From NCBI GenBank assembly GCA_021151535.1, contig JAGKXC010000006.1:1-46128 (forward strand): a DNA stretch of 46,128 nt. The letters run 5' to 3'. A program made the translations under genes and the position numbers. Below are positions 33,248 through 41,135 of the stretch, in pieces (positions within the stretch are counted from its first letter, which is position 1; the number at the start of each line of letters is the position of its first letter). The notes beneath the pieces are model-generated. The model did no database searches. It had not been told where the DNA came from and saw only the letters and a program-made list of their open reading frames with translations. This stretch comes from Sphingobacteriia bacterium. GTDB lineage: Bacteria > Bacteroidota > Bacteroidia > NS11-12g > UBA955.

Positions 33248-33253
33248 TTTGTT

Positions 33254-34297
33254 TTAGATCAATTGGTTGCATCCACGGATGTCGCTAAAATCTAATCTAC
33301 CCATAACCTCAAAACTTCCATCTTCATAAACTTTTCCTAAATCATCGGTGGCGATAAAAGCACAGCTATAGATGTTTGCTAAGTCGATAACACAAATTCT
33401 GCCAGTTTTTCCAAAACCCATCCATGATTTTGCGTCCATTGGGTCTTGGATAATAATTTTCATCCAGGGCGGACAAACAAATCGACCGGAAACAGGATGT
33501 GTATAGGCTTGCGACAGCAACTCTGTCATGCCATATTCTGAGTCAATTGAATTGATCTTCCAATTTTGTTTCAGAATTGCATGTAATTCTGGGCGGGTTA
33601 ATTCTTTGCCTCTGCCTTTCATTCCGCCGGTTTCAATGATCGTAGTGTACAGAAGTTTGGAAGAATTAGGGCGATGCATTGAAATCCAATCGCCCATTAA
33701 CAGCAATCCAAAGGTTACGCCAAAGAGAATTGTTTGGATGCCCTTGGCTTCATTTTCTTGCAATATTCCCCATAATTTCTCATAATCATTTAAGTAAAAA
33801 CCACTTCCGGATTTACCCAATTGGATCAAATGCTCTACCATGTAGATCAAGCTAGAGCCGGATCTTTCAAGGTAACTGGGCAGTAAGCCGATGATGCAAT
33901 ATTCTTTGGGACTCCCAAATCTAAATGAAAATCCATCTAAAAAGCTCGTTTCGTAAATAGCGTGATTTAGTACAAGATGTTTAGATGGTTGATTCAGTGT
34001 AGTGCCGCTGGAAGTAAATGTAAGTAGTTGGGAAATATTAATGGATTCCTCCGCAGTAAGAATGGTATGCGATTTAAAAAACTGAATGGGTAGAAAACTG
34101 GGTTGAAAATTTATTCCCAATTGATGCAATATTGGGTGCTCTGATTGATTTTCAATAAAATAATGGTTCTGCCACTGCTTATATATCTGTAAATTTTGTA
34201 ATTGAAAACACATGATTTCCCAAGCGAGTTCGTTAAATTTGGAAGAACTCATGCTGAAAATTTGGTTTTCGATATCTGGTATGGTGCTGTTTGGCAT
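33254..34297 (-). CDS. LuxE-like acyl-protein synthetase / AMP-dependent ligase
   Basis: A 347-residue protein of the LuxE family (adenylate-forming enzymes that activate a fatty acid and pass it to their own cysteine). The adenylation P-loop-like motif is TFTSSGTTLNQPSKH, followed by LPSYLERSGSSLIYMVEHLI, ETGGMKGRGKELTRPEL, EYGMTELLSQAY and TDDLG. The protein ends GRLDFSDIRGCNQLI, with a cysteine four residues from the end, like the acyl-accepting Cys near the LuxE C-terminus. I chose the ATG at 34297 because a TATTTTTG box sits 18 bases upstream (34316-34323) and IENQIFSMSSSKFNELAWEIM looks conserved; an ATG at 34252 is the alternative. Its 5' end overlaps the divergent lipoprotein gene. 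No luciferase genes are present. Confidence 0.8.
   Translation of the reverse strand: MPNSTIPDIENQIFSMSSSKFNELAWEIMCFQLQNLQIYKQWQNHYFIENQSEHPILHQLGINFQPSFLPIQFFKSHTILTAEESINISQLLTFTSSGTTLNQPSKHLVLNHAIYETSFLDGFSFRFGSPKEYCIIGLLPSYLERSGSSLIYMVEHLIQLGKSGSGFYLNDYEKLWGILQENEAKGIQTILFGVTFGLLLMGDWISMHRPNSSKLLYTTIIETGGMKGRGKELTRPELHAILKQNWKINSIDSEYGMTELLSQAYTHPVSGRFVCPPWMKIIIQDPMDAKSWMGFGKTGRICVIDLANIYSCAFIATDDLGKVYEDGSFEVMGRLDFSDIRGCNQLI
34234..34241 (+). promoter_or_regulatory. -7 promoter box (TAAATTTG) of the small lipoprotein gene
   Basis: An exact TAnnTTTG match 9 bases before the ATG at 34251. It lies inside the coding region of the divergent LuxE-like gene. Confidence 0.5.
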
Positions 34298-34775
34298 ATT
34301 GGGCTGTACCGACAGCAAAAATACGATGGGAATCGTTCCAAATTTGAAATTTCAGCAAACCACGGTAATTCCTAGTGGTTTGGGTTATGATAGTTTGGTG
34401 TGGTTAGACGTGCAATTTGAAGATGGCGATGGGGACATTGGCCTTGGTTTATCAGATACTCTCGGTGATTTCGCATACGGAAAATATGATTTTCACAATT
34501 TGAAAGTGTATTATTTGTACTTAGAAAATGGCCGGTGGGTCTATCCTTTAAATCCACTTACATCTGCGGATACTATTACATTTCATGAGCGATTACCTGT
34601 TTTAACACCAACTGGAAAAAGCAAAGCTATAAGTAGTGATTTAAGGTTAAAGATTCCAGTGAAGCCTTATGGATTTTCGGGCGATTCAATTAAATATCGC
34701 CTACGAATTTCTGATCGATTAAAACATCGCAGCCAATGGGTTGAAAGTCCTTTGTTGGTGGTAAAACCGCAATAA
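34251..34775 (+). CDS. Small outer-membrane/periplasmic lipoprotein, function unknown
   Basis: A 174-residue protein: MLKIWFSISGMVLFGILGC is a lipoprotein signal peptide with lipobox GILGC (Cys19). The mature part is beta-rich with an early acidic stretch VQFEDGDGDIGLGLSDT that resembles a calcium-binding or Bacteroidota lipoprotein repeat segment often seen in proteins of this type. No catalytic motif is visible. ATG at 34251 is chosen because the signal peptide starts there and TAAATTTG lies just upstream. The reading frame is open back to 34212 but would put a hydrophilic extension before the signal. The coding region overlaps that of the divergent LuxE-like gene by 47 bases. Confidence 0.75.
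   Translation: MLKIWFSISGMVLFGILGCTDSKNTMGIVPNLKFQQTTVIPSGLGYDSLVWLDVQFEDGDGDIGLGLSDTLGDFAYGKYDFHNLKVYYLYLENGRWVYPLNPLTSADTITFHERLPVLTPTGKSKAISSDLRLKIPVKPYGFSGDSIKYRLRISDRLKHRSQWVESPLLVVKPQ
34316..34323 (-). promoter_or_regulatory. -7 promoter box (TATTTTTG) of the LuxE-like gene
   Basis: Read on the minus strand this is an exact TAnnTTTG match, 18 bases before the ATG at 34297. It lies inside the coding region of the divergent lipoprotein gene. A TTTG is present 15 bases further upstream. Confidence 0.5.
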
Positions 34776-34899
34776 CGGGAGTTAAGGAATTGATAACTAT
34801 TTGTGTAATTTGGGTGAAGGAATGGGAATTATCGACCAAAAAACAATAAATTCGCTATTTATTTAAGTATTGGCACAACCTTTGAAAATGGTCGCAAAC

Positions 34900-35559
34900 A
34901 TGAAGCGTTTGATAATTTTGGCTTTAATAGCTATAACAGGATTTACTCAGGCTCAAAGAAGTCAGTTAATGGGCTTCGTAGATTCAGATGTGATTTTGGG
35001 TAAAATGCCTGAATATCAAGCGGCGATGCGCGATTTGCAAGACATGGCTGGCAAATTTGAAGGTGAGGCAAACCAGATGAAAATTGCATTGGATCAATTA
35101 CAAAGAGATTATTTGGCGGAAGAAGTTTTGTTGAGTAATGAACAAAAGAAATTGAGAAAAGAAGCCATTGCAGCTAAGGAACAAGAGCTATATCAATACA
35201 GAGAAGCAAAATTTGGCCCCAACGGTACTTTAGTTAATGAAAGAATGAAATTGGTTAAGCCTTTGCAAGACAAGGTTTATGAGGCCATACAATCAGTTGC
35301 AAAAAAAGAGGGTTACGCTTTTATTTTTGATAAGAATGGCGGAGCATTGATGTTATATGCAGATCCCAAGTACGACAAAACTTTAGAGGTTATGGAAGCG
35401 TTGGGCATCACAACAACCGAAGATGGCCCTTCGAAACCCTTAAACGGCGCAGGCAAGCCTGGTGCTCAGGGAACTGGAAATCAAGGTGGAACGGGAAAGC
35501 CAAATTCCAATAAACCGGGTAGTAAGCCGCCTGTGAATAACAGTGATTCCGATGAATAG
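34900..35559 (+). CDS. OmpH/Skp-family periplasmic chaperone (first paralogue)
   Basis: A 219-residue protein: signal peptide MKRLIILALIAITGFTQAQ, then the Skp/OmpH fold with FVDSDVILGKMPEYQAAM, a long coiled coil (about 45-130) and KPLQDKVYEAIQSVAKKEGYAFIFD. Skp holds unfolded outer-membrane proteins on their way to the Bam complex. After about residue 180 comes a Gly/Pro/Asn/Ser/Lys-rich disordered tail, which standard Skp lacks. ATG at 34900 gives a clean signal peptide; upstream in-frame starts (ATG 34888, TTG 34870) do not. A second paralogue follows 112 bases later. bamA is not in the window. Confidence 0.9.
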   Translation: MKRLIILALIAITGFTQAQRSQLMGFVDSDVILGKMPEYQAAMRDLQDMAGKFEGEANQMKIALDQLQRDYLAEEVLLSNEQKKLRKEAIAAKEQELYQYREAKFGPNGTLVNERMKLVKPLQDKVYEAIQSVAKKEGYAFIFDKNGGALMLYADPKYDKTLEVMEALGITTTEDGPSKPLNGAGKPGAQGTGNQGGTGKPNSNKPGSKPPVNNSDSDE

Positions 35560-35671
35560 TAGTTTTATTTAGTTTAATTTAAGAACCAAACATTTTTGTA
35601 TTCAATTAAATATCATTAATTTGTCAATTAGTAAACACATCTTTAATTTTAAATATCAATTAACAACATAC

Positions 35672-36184
35672 ATGAAAAAAGTAATTTTATTTGTCGCGCT
35701 AACAATGATTGTAGCTGTGAGTTCAGTTGCACAAGCTCAGAAAATTGCAACTGTTAACACACAAACGCTTATCGACACTATGCCTCAGAAGGATTCTGCG
35801 GATGCAAAATTGGCTGCAATCGCCCGTATTTACGACGAAAAGTTGCGCGATTTGCAAATGGAAATGCAGAACAAGCAAAAAGAATATGAAATGAAAGTGA
35901 ACAGCAAGGCGCCAGCTACCCAATTGGAATTAATTCAAAAGAGTTATGAGCGTTTGGTTCAAGAGTATAAAGAAACTGAAGAAATGGGAAATGCCGAATT
36001 GCAAGAAGCTAGAGCCAAGGAATTGCAGCCATTGGTAGATATCATTAAGAAGGCAGTTGGAGAAGTGGCTAAAACCAAAGGTTATGCCCACGTTATTGAC
36101 AACGCTGCGGGTGTGGTTTTGTGGAGTATGAATCCTTCGGATGACATTACTGCTGCAGTTATAGCTCATTTGTTAAAGAAATAA
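35672..36184 (+). CDS. OmpH/Skp-family periplasmic chaperone (second paralogue)
   Basis: A 170-residue protein: signal peptide MKKVILFVALTMIVAVSSVAQAQ, then KIATVNTQTLIDTMPQKDSADAK, a central coiled coil (about 50-130) and the closing KKAVGEVAKTKGYAHVIDNAAG motif of Skp. It lacks the glycine-rich tail of the first paralogue. The reading frame continues upstream of the ATG at 35672 but the signal peptide fixes the start. Tandem skp-like genes are common in Bacteroidota and are thought to provide overlapping outer-membrane chaperones. A terminator follows 20 bases after the stop. Confidence 0.92.
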   Translation: MKKVILFVALTMIVAVSSVAQAQKIATVNTQTLIDTMPQKDSADAKLAAIARIYDEKLRDLQMEMQNKQKEYEMKVNSKAPATQLELIQKSYERLVQEYKETEEMGNAELQEARAKELQPLVDIIKKAVGEVAKTKGYAHVIDNAAGVVLWSMNPSDDITAAVIAHLLKK

Positions 36185-36203
36185 ATCAATTAGATTCTAT
36201 ATC

Positions 36204-36240
36204 AAAGGGCTATCTCAACATTGAGGTAGCCCTTTTTTTT
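36204..36240 (+). terminator. Rho-independent terminator after the second OmpH/Skp gene
   Basis: Arms GGGCTATCTCAA and TTGAGGTAGCCC pair with a T-G wobble around a CA loop, followed by eight or nine T. The murI promoter box begins 2 bases past the T-run, and the TTG of its -33 element is the right-hand arm of this hairpin. Confidence 0.9.
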
Positions 36241-36249
36241 GTACTTTTG
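36221..36249 (+). promoter_or_regulatory. murI promoter (TTG-N18-TACTTTTG) embedded in the upstream terminator
   Basis: TTG at 36221-36223 and TACTTTTG at 36242-36249 match the Bacteroidota -33/-7 pattern with 18-base spacing. The -33 element lies in the terminator stem. The ATG is 16 bases past the box. Confidence 0.6.
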
Positions 36250-36265
36250 TTCGATACTGCGCAAC

Positions 36266-37105
36266 ATGGTTGATCAATCAAGAACAGGGAAAATTGGCAT
36301 TTTTGATTCTGGTTACGGTGGGTTAACCGTGATGCGAAAAATTGTAGATGTACTTCCTCAGTATCATTATTTATATTTGGGCGATAATGCGCGTGCGCCC
36401 TATGGCAATCGCTCATTTGAAGCAGTTTATCATTATACCTTAGAGGCAGTTAATTGGTTATTTAGCCAAGGTTGTGAATTGGTAATTTTGGCCTGTAATA
36501 CTGCATCGGCGAAGGCTTTGCGACAGATACAACAAACGGATTTACCTTTGCGTAATGATGGGAAGAATGTTTTGGGGGTGATTCGCCCTACCACAGAATT
36601 CATTGGATCGTTAACGCAAACGGGTTCAGTTGGGATTTTGGGAACGGCAGGAACGGTGAAATCAGATTCTTATCCTATCGAAATTCATAAGTTTTTTCCA
36701 AATGTAAAAGTAAGTCAAGAGGCATGTCCGATGTGGGTATATTTGGTTGAGCATAACCATTTGGAAGGTGATGGTGCGGATTATTTTGTGAATCATAATT
36801 TGGAGAATTTGCTGCGTAAGGATGCGGAAATTGATACTATTTTGTTGGCTTGCACCCATTATCCATTGCTTTTAAATACAATTAAGAAGTTTGTTCCGGA
36901 GGGGATAAAAGTGGTTTCTCAAGGAGAGATTGTAGCTGAAAGGTTAGTGGATTATTTGATCAGGCATCAAGAGATAGAGAGGAAATTGAGCTTGGATAGT
37001 ACAAGAGAATTTACAACCACCGACGATGCTGAAACCTTTAATCAGCATGCATCTTTGTTTTTTGGTGAACAAATTTTTGCGCAACAAGTAGTATTGGGCG
37101 CCTAA
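36266..37105 (+). CDS. murI: Glutamate racemase
   Basis: MurI converts L-glutamate to D-glutamate for the peptidoglycan stem. The 279-residue product shows IGIFDSGYGGLTVMRKI, the first catalytic cysteine in ILACNTASA and the second in LLACTHYPLL, and the conserved DNARAPYG. The ATG at 36266 is preferred over the frame's TTG upstream because the protein then begins shortly before the conserved Asp-containing motif, and because the promoter box is at 36242. It is a wall-synthesis partner of dapF and murB elsewhere in the window, though not in one operon. Confidence 0.96.
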   Translation: MVDQSRTGKIGIFDSGYGGLTVMRKIVDVLPQYHYLYLGDNARAPYGNRSFEAVYHYTLEAVNWLFSQGCELVILACNTASAKALRQIQQTDLPLRNDGKNVLGVIRPTTEFIGSLTQTGSVGILGTAGTVKSDSYPIEIHKFFPNVKVSQEACPMWVYLVEHNHLEGDGADYFVNHNLENLLRKDAEIDTILLACTHYPLLLNTIKKFVPEGIKVVSQGEIVAERLVDYLIRHQEIERKLSLDSTREFTTTDDAETFNQHASLFFGEQIFAQQVVLGA

Positions 37106-37121
37106 AATGCGATTGGGTTTG

Positions 37122-37129
37122 TAAATTTG
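37122..37129 (+). promoter_or_regulatory. uvrC -7 promoter box (TAAATTTG)
   Basis: An exact TAnnTTTG match that ends 4 bases before the uvrC ATG at 37134. If used, the transcript would be leaderless or nearly so. Confidence 0.55.
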
Positions 37130-37133
37130 AAAC

Positions 37134-38963
37134 ATGACGCCTGATCGATTGAAAGATATTATTCGATCCTTGCCTGAAAAGCCAGGTGTTTACAAGTATT
37201 TCGATGATGCGTCTACCATCATTTATGTAGGCAAAGCGAAGAGTTTAAAAAAGCGCGTTTCTAGTTATTTTACCAAGCAGCATTACGAAAATCGCAAAAC
37301 AGCAGTTTTGGTTAGTAAAATTCACCACATTGAATATACAGTGGTGGATACGGAAATGGATGCGTTGTTGTTGGAAAATAGTCTTATCAAGGAGTTTCAG
37401 CCTAAGTATAACATTAGTTTAAAGGACGATAAAACGTATCCATTTATTCGAATAACAGCTGAGCGTTTTCCTCGTGTGTTTCATACTAGGCAGCAGATTC
37501 GCGATGGCAGTGAATATTTTGGTCCGTACGCAAATGTAAAAGTGATGCATACGGTACTGGATTTGATAAAAAAATTATACCCCACCCGAAATTGTAATTT
37601 GGTGATGACGCCAACCTCTATCGCCCAAGGGAAATTTAAAATTTGTTTGGAGTACCAAATTGGGAATTGTATGGGGCCATGTGAGGGGAAGCAAACGGAG
37701 GCAGAATATTTGGCCAATATTTCCCATATTCGGCATTTGTTAAAAGGGAATTTGGGTGAAGTAAAGAAGCATTTGAAGCAGTTAATGTTGGATGCTGCTG
37801 CCGATTTTAAGTTTGAGGATGCACAGCGGTATAAGGAGAAGCTTGACGCTTTAGAGCGCTACCAATCCAAGAGCACAATTGTGAGTGCGATGCTAGGTAA
37901 TTTGGAAGTTTACAGCATTTCATCGCTAGAGAAAATGGCATTTATTAATTATTTACGCGTGAGCCAGGGTTTGATTGTGGTGAGCAGAAATATTGAAATT
38001 CGCAAACGATTAGACGAAACTGATGAGGATTTATTGGAGTCGGCGATTGGAGAAATGCGATTGCAATATGGTGATGATTGCAAGGAAATTGTACTGTCGC
38101 ACCAGCTAGATTTGGAATTGCCAGGTGTTGGGATTACGGTTCCTAAGTTGGGTGAAAAGCGAAAATTGCTGGAGTTGAGTATGAAGAATGCTTTGCTTTA
38201 TAAGCAGGAGAAGTTGCTTCAATATGAAAAATTGAATCCAGATGTAAGGGTGGATCGTTTGATGGAGCAGATGAAAAAGGATTTGAAGTTAACGGAACAG
38301 CCACGGCATATTGAGTGTTTTGACAATTCGAATTTTCAGGGTAGTTATCCAGTGAGTGCGTGTGTAGTTTTTAGAGATGGGAAGCCGGCGAAAAATGATT
38401 ATCGCCATTTTAATGTGAAAACCGTTGAAGGTCCCAATGATTTTGCTACGATGCAGGAGGTAATTGGGAGAAGGTACCGCAGGTTAATGGAAGAAGGGAA
38501 ATCTTTGCCACAGTTGATAGTTGTTGATGGGGGCAAGGGGCAGTTGAGTGCGGCGGTAGAAACATTGAAAGAGATTGGAGTTTATGGCAAATTGGCGATT
38601 GTGGGAATTGCCAAGCGTTTGGAAGAGATTTATTATCCAGAAGATCCATTGCCTTTGTATATTGATAAAAAATCGGAAACGCTGAAAGTGATTCAGCAGA
38701 TGCGTGATGAAGCGCACCGATTTGGCATTACTCACCATAGGGCACGCAGGAGCAAAGGTGTAATTAAAACTTCGCTTACGGATATTCCAGGAGTTGGAGA
38801 GGAAACGGCAAGGATGTTATTGAAAACTTTTAGAAGTGCAAGGCGTGTAAGGGAAGCATCGGCAGAGATGTTGGCGGAGGTAGTGGGGAAGGCAAAAGCC
38901 ACGCAGATAAAACTTTATTTTGAGCAAGAAATAAAAGCCATTGAAGCACATGAAAACCAGTAA
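37134..38963 (+). CDS. uvrC: UvrABC system protein C (excinuclease subunit)
   Basis: UvrC makes both incisions around bulky DNA lesions in nucleotide excision repair. The GIY-YIG domain has PGVYKYFDD and IIYVGKAKSLKKRVSSYF (about 16-50). A UVR motif (FKFEDAQRYKEKLDAL, about 225-240) binds UvrB, the RNase H-like domain contains HIECFDNSNFQGSYPV and VVDGGKGQLSAAV, and tandem helix-hairpin-helix elements close the protein (TDIPGVGEETARMLL). At 609 residues it has the normal length. Its end overlaps the pabB start by 14 bases. Confidence 0.97.
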   Translation: MTPDRLKDIIRSLPEKPGVYKYFDDASTIIYVGKAKSLKKRVSSYFTKQHYENRKTAVLVSKIHHIEYTVVDTEMDALLLENSLIKEFQPKYNISLKDDKTYPFIRITAERFPRVFHTRQQIRDGSEYFGPYANVKVMHTVLDLIKKLYPTRNCNLVMTPTSIAQGKFKICLEYQIGNCMGPCEGKQTEAEYLANISHIRHLLKGNLGEVKKHLKQLMLDAAADFKFEDAQRYKEKLDALERYQSKSTIVSAMLGNLEVYSISSLEKMAFINYLRVSQGLIVVSRNIEIRKRLDETDEDLLESAIGEMRLQYGDDCKEIVLSHQLDLELPGVGITVPKLGEKRKLLELSMKNALLYKQEKLLQYEKLNPDVRVDRLMEQMKKDLKLTEQPRHIECFDNSNFQGSYPVSACVVFRDGKPAKNDYRHFNVKTVEGPNDFATMQEVIGRRYRRLMEEGKSLPQLIVVDGGKGQLSAAVETLKEIGVYGKLAIVGIAKRLEEIYYPEDPLPLYIDKKSETLKVIQQMRDEAHRFGITHHRARRSKGVIKTSLTDIPGVGEETARMLLKTFRSARRVREASAEMLAEVVGKAKATQIKLYFEQEIKAIEAHENQ

Positions 38964-40341
38964 TCCATCTTTGGTTAAATTGCATGCTTGGCTAGAAAAA
39001 GCGAAGCAGGAAAAGGAAGTTACATTGCTTTGGAGTGGCGGGTACGAAGATGTTTATGGGACAATGCAGGGTATGTGTGGTTGGGGGGTAAAGCAGCGTA
39101 TCGAAGGATGGGAACAGTTTGGTGGAAGAAAATTGGATCCGCAAGTTTTATGGATGGCCAGGGTTTCTTATGATTTAAAAAATCAATGGGGGCATGGATT
39201 AAAGAGTAGTGGTAAGGTTTTTGGTGAGGTGCCAAACTTGGAATTGATAGAACCTCGTGAGTGGGAGGTGTTGACATGTGGTGGGGGATGCGTAGATGAT
39301 TTGGCAGTTTTTCGGGAAATAGTAATTGGATGTGAACAGAAGATTAAAGAGCAGTGGTTGGGGGTAGAAGGGTTAAGTGCTGATTGGGATGGTGAATTGA
39401 AGAAGAAGCGCCAACAATTGCTTGAGGAGAATAATGAATCTATTGTTTTTAGTAATGGCGTAGAAGTTAGTCAACTTCATCAGAAAGCCGAAGCTCAGAT
39501 TTTATGGACTGCAGATGTGGCCGAAGCTGAGTATTTGGCTTGTATAAAGCAAATACAAAAGCATATAGTGGAAGGGGATTTTTACGAATTAAATTATTGT
39601 ATTTCCTTCACTGCTGAAGAAGTTGAGTTAGACCCATATCGGGTTTTTGAAGTCATGGCTCAAGTAGCGCCTGCTCCTATGATGTGTTTTGTGAAACGTG
39701 GAAATCATTTTTTGTTATCGGCCAGTATGGAGCGGTATATATTAAAACGGGGCGATTTTTTGCTTTCTCAACCCATTAAAGGTACCATTCGCAATGCGGA
39801 TGCATCGCCAGAAATATTGGCAAAAAGATTAGCGACCAGCGAAAAAGACAGGGCAGAAAATGTGATGATTGTGGATTTGGTACGCAATGATTTATCGCGC
39901 GTTTGTGAACCTGGTTCTGTAAAAGTTTCAGAATTGTGCGGAATTTACGAATATCCACAAGTGCTGCAAATGATTTCAACAGTTATGGGCAAAAGCAGAA
40001 AAAATATCGGTTTGCAAACTGTTTTAGAAAGTACTTTTCCAATGGGTAGTATGACGGGTGCACCCAAAATAGAGGTTATGCATTATGTTGAAGAAATCGA
40101 GCGATTTGCTCGGGGCTGGTATTCTGGCGCCATGGGTTGGGTTTTGGGTGATGACTTTGATTTAAATGTTGTGATCCGTGGAATACAATATTTAGAGAAA
40201 CAACACAGCATGCAATTTGCAGTTGGCGGCGCAATTACCATAGATAGTGACCCAAAGATGGAGTACGATGAATGTATGGCGAAAGCTGCCGCAATGCTAA
40301 AATCGTTAGCCGCCAGTGGTTACCAATCTGCCATTGGTTGA
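38950..40341 (+). CDS. pabB: Aminodeoxychorismate synthase component I-like chorismate-binding enzyme
   Basis: A 463-residue chorismate-utilising enzyme. The C-terminal catalytic domain has EGDFYELNYCISF, FLLSASMERYILK, PIKGTIRNADAS, DRAENVMIVDLVRNDLSRV, FPMGSMTGAPKIEVM and FAVGGAITIDSDPKMEYDE. These are the chorismate- and Mg-binding motifs of the PabB/TrpE group. The PIKGT lysine at the TrpE/PabB-diagnostic position favours PabB (4-amino-4-deoxychorismate for folate). The N-terminal half (about 1-170) is poorly conserved. No glutamine amidotransferase (PabA) or lyase lies nearby. ATG at 38950 is preferred over a TTG 9 bases upstream; it overlaps the uvrC stop by 14 bases. Confidence 0.85.
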   Translation: MKTSNPSLVKLHAWLEKAKQEKEVTLLWSGGYEDVYGTMQGMCGWGVKQRIEGWEQFGGRKLDPQVLWMARVSYDLKNQWGHGLKSSGKVFGEVPNLELIEPREWEVLTCGGGCVDDLAVFREIVIGCEQKIKEQWLGVEGLSADWDGELKKKRQQLLEENNESIVFSNGVEVSQLHQKAEAQILWTADVAEAEYLACIKQIQKHIVEGDFYELNYCISFTAEEVELDPYRVFEVMAQVAPAPMMCFVKRGNHFLLSASMERYILKRGDFLLSQPIKGTIRNADASPEILAKRLATSEKDRAENVMIVDLVRNDLSRVCEPGSVKVSELCGIYEYPQVLQMISTVMGKSRKNIGLQTVLESTFPMGSMTGAPKIEVMHYVEEIERFARGWYSGAMGWVLGDDFDLNVVIRGIQYLEKQHSMQFAVGGAITIDSDPKMEYDECMAKAAAMLKSLAASGYQSAIG

Positions 40342-40343
40342 TA

Positions 40344-40361
40344 ATGCTAAGAAATTAGCAA
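40344..40361. terminator. Weak hairpin between pabB and the response regulator
   Basis: TGCTAA, a GAAA loop, then TTAGCA form a 6-bp stem just after the pabB stop. There is no T-run, so its terminator role is doubtful. Confidence 0.3.
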
Positions 40362-40393
40362 ATACATGGAACTTTTCAGAAGTTGTTAGATCG

Positions 40394-41089
40394 CTATTGA
40401 GCCTCTAATTCAAATTTATAACCTACACCTTTAACCGTATAGATAAATTTCTCATTAAGCTTTTCGCGAATCTTTCTCACGTGAACATCAATGGTTCTGT
40501 CTACAACCAATACTTCATTTCCCCATACATTTTCAAGAATTTCATCTCTTGAAAAAACCCTGCCTGGGCGGGATGCAAGAAAGCTTAACAATTCAAATTC
40601 TTTTCTTGGAAATTGTAAAGTTTTGCCGTCAAACTCCACAACAAATCGCTCACGGTCGATTTTAATAATACCAAAATCAAAAACCTCAGGTTCTTCTATT
40701 TGGATGGCATTTCTTCTGCGAAGAATGGCTTTGATTCGGCTAAGTAATACTCTTGGTCTTATGGGCTTGGCAATGTAATCATCTGCGCCAGCTTCAAATC
40801 CTGCCAATTCTGCAAATTCTTCATTTCTTGCAGTTAAGAAAACCACAGGGATATGTTTGGTTTCAGGATTTTCTTTTAATTGCCTACATGCTTCCATTCC
40901 ATCCATGATGGGCATCATTACGTCCATCAAAATGATTTCGGGTTTTACTTTGGTAGATTGTTCCAAAGCTTGCGCTCCATTAGCAGCAATGTGTACCTCA
41001 AAACCTTCCTTGGAGAGAGAATGACGAATTAACTCGAGAATATCCATCTCGTCATCTACTACCAGAATTCTTGGCTGTCCTTTTAACAT
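40394..41089 (-). CDS. OmpR/PhoB-family response regulator
   Basis: A 231-residue two-component regulator. The receiver has the acidic pocket VVDDEMD, the phosphoacceptor D56 in ILMDVMMPIMDG, and the switch residues FLTAR and DDYIAKP. The C-terminal winged helix (about 135-231) has RKEFELLSFLASRPGRVFSR and VDVHVRKIREKL-type recognition-helix sequence (VVDRTIDVHVRKIREKL). No histidine kinase is adjacent, so its partner lies elsewhere. The promoter (TTG-N19-TTCCTTTG on the minus strand) and tandem TTAACA repeats lie directly upstream, which suggests autoregulation. The name PhoB/PhoP is not assigned because the regulated genes are not known. Confidence 0.93.
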   Translation of the reverse strand: MLKGQPRILVVDDEMDILELIRHSLSKEGFEVHIAANGAQALEQSTKVKPEIILMDVMMPIMDGMEACRQLKENPETKHIPVVFLTARNEEFAELAGFEAGADDYIAKPIRPRVLLSRIKAILRRRNAIQIEEPEVFDFGIIKIDRERFVVEFDGKTLQFPRKEFELLSFLASRPGRVFSRDEILENVWGNEVLVVDRTIDVHVRKIREKLNEKFIYTVKGVGYKFELEAQ

Positions 41090-41096
41090 ATCATTA

Positions 41097-41126
41097 CAAA
41101 GGAATCGATGATTTATTAATGCACAA
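41097..41126 (-). promoter_or_regulatory. Response-regulator promoter (TTG-N19-TTCCTTTG)
   Basis: On the minus strand TTG (41126-41124) and TTCCTTTG (41104-41097) fit -33/-7 with one mismatch (T for A in the -7 box) and 19-base spacing. The -7 box ends 7 bases before the ATG at 41089. Confidence 0.65.
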
Positions 41127-41135
41127 TTCCTTTCG

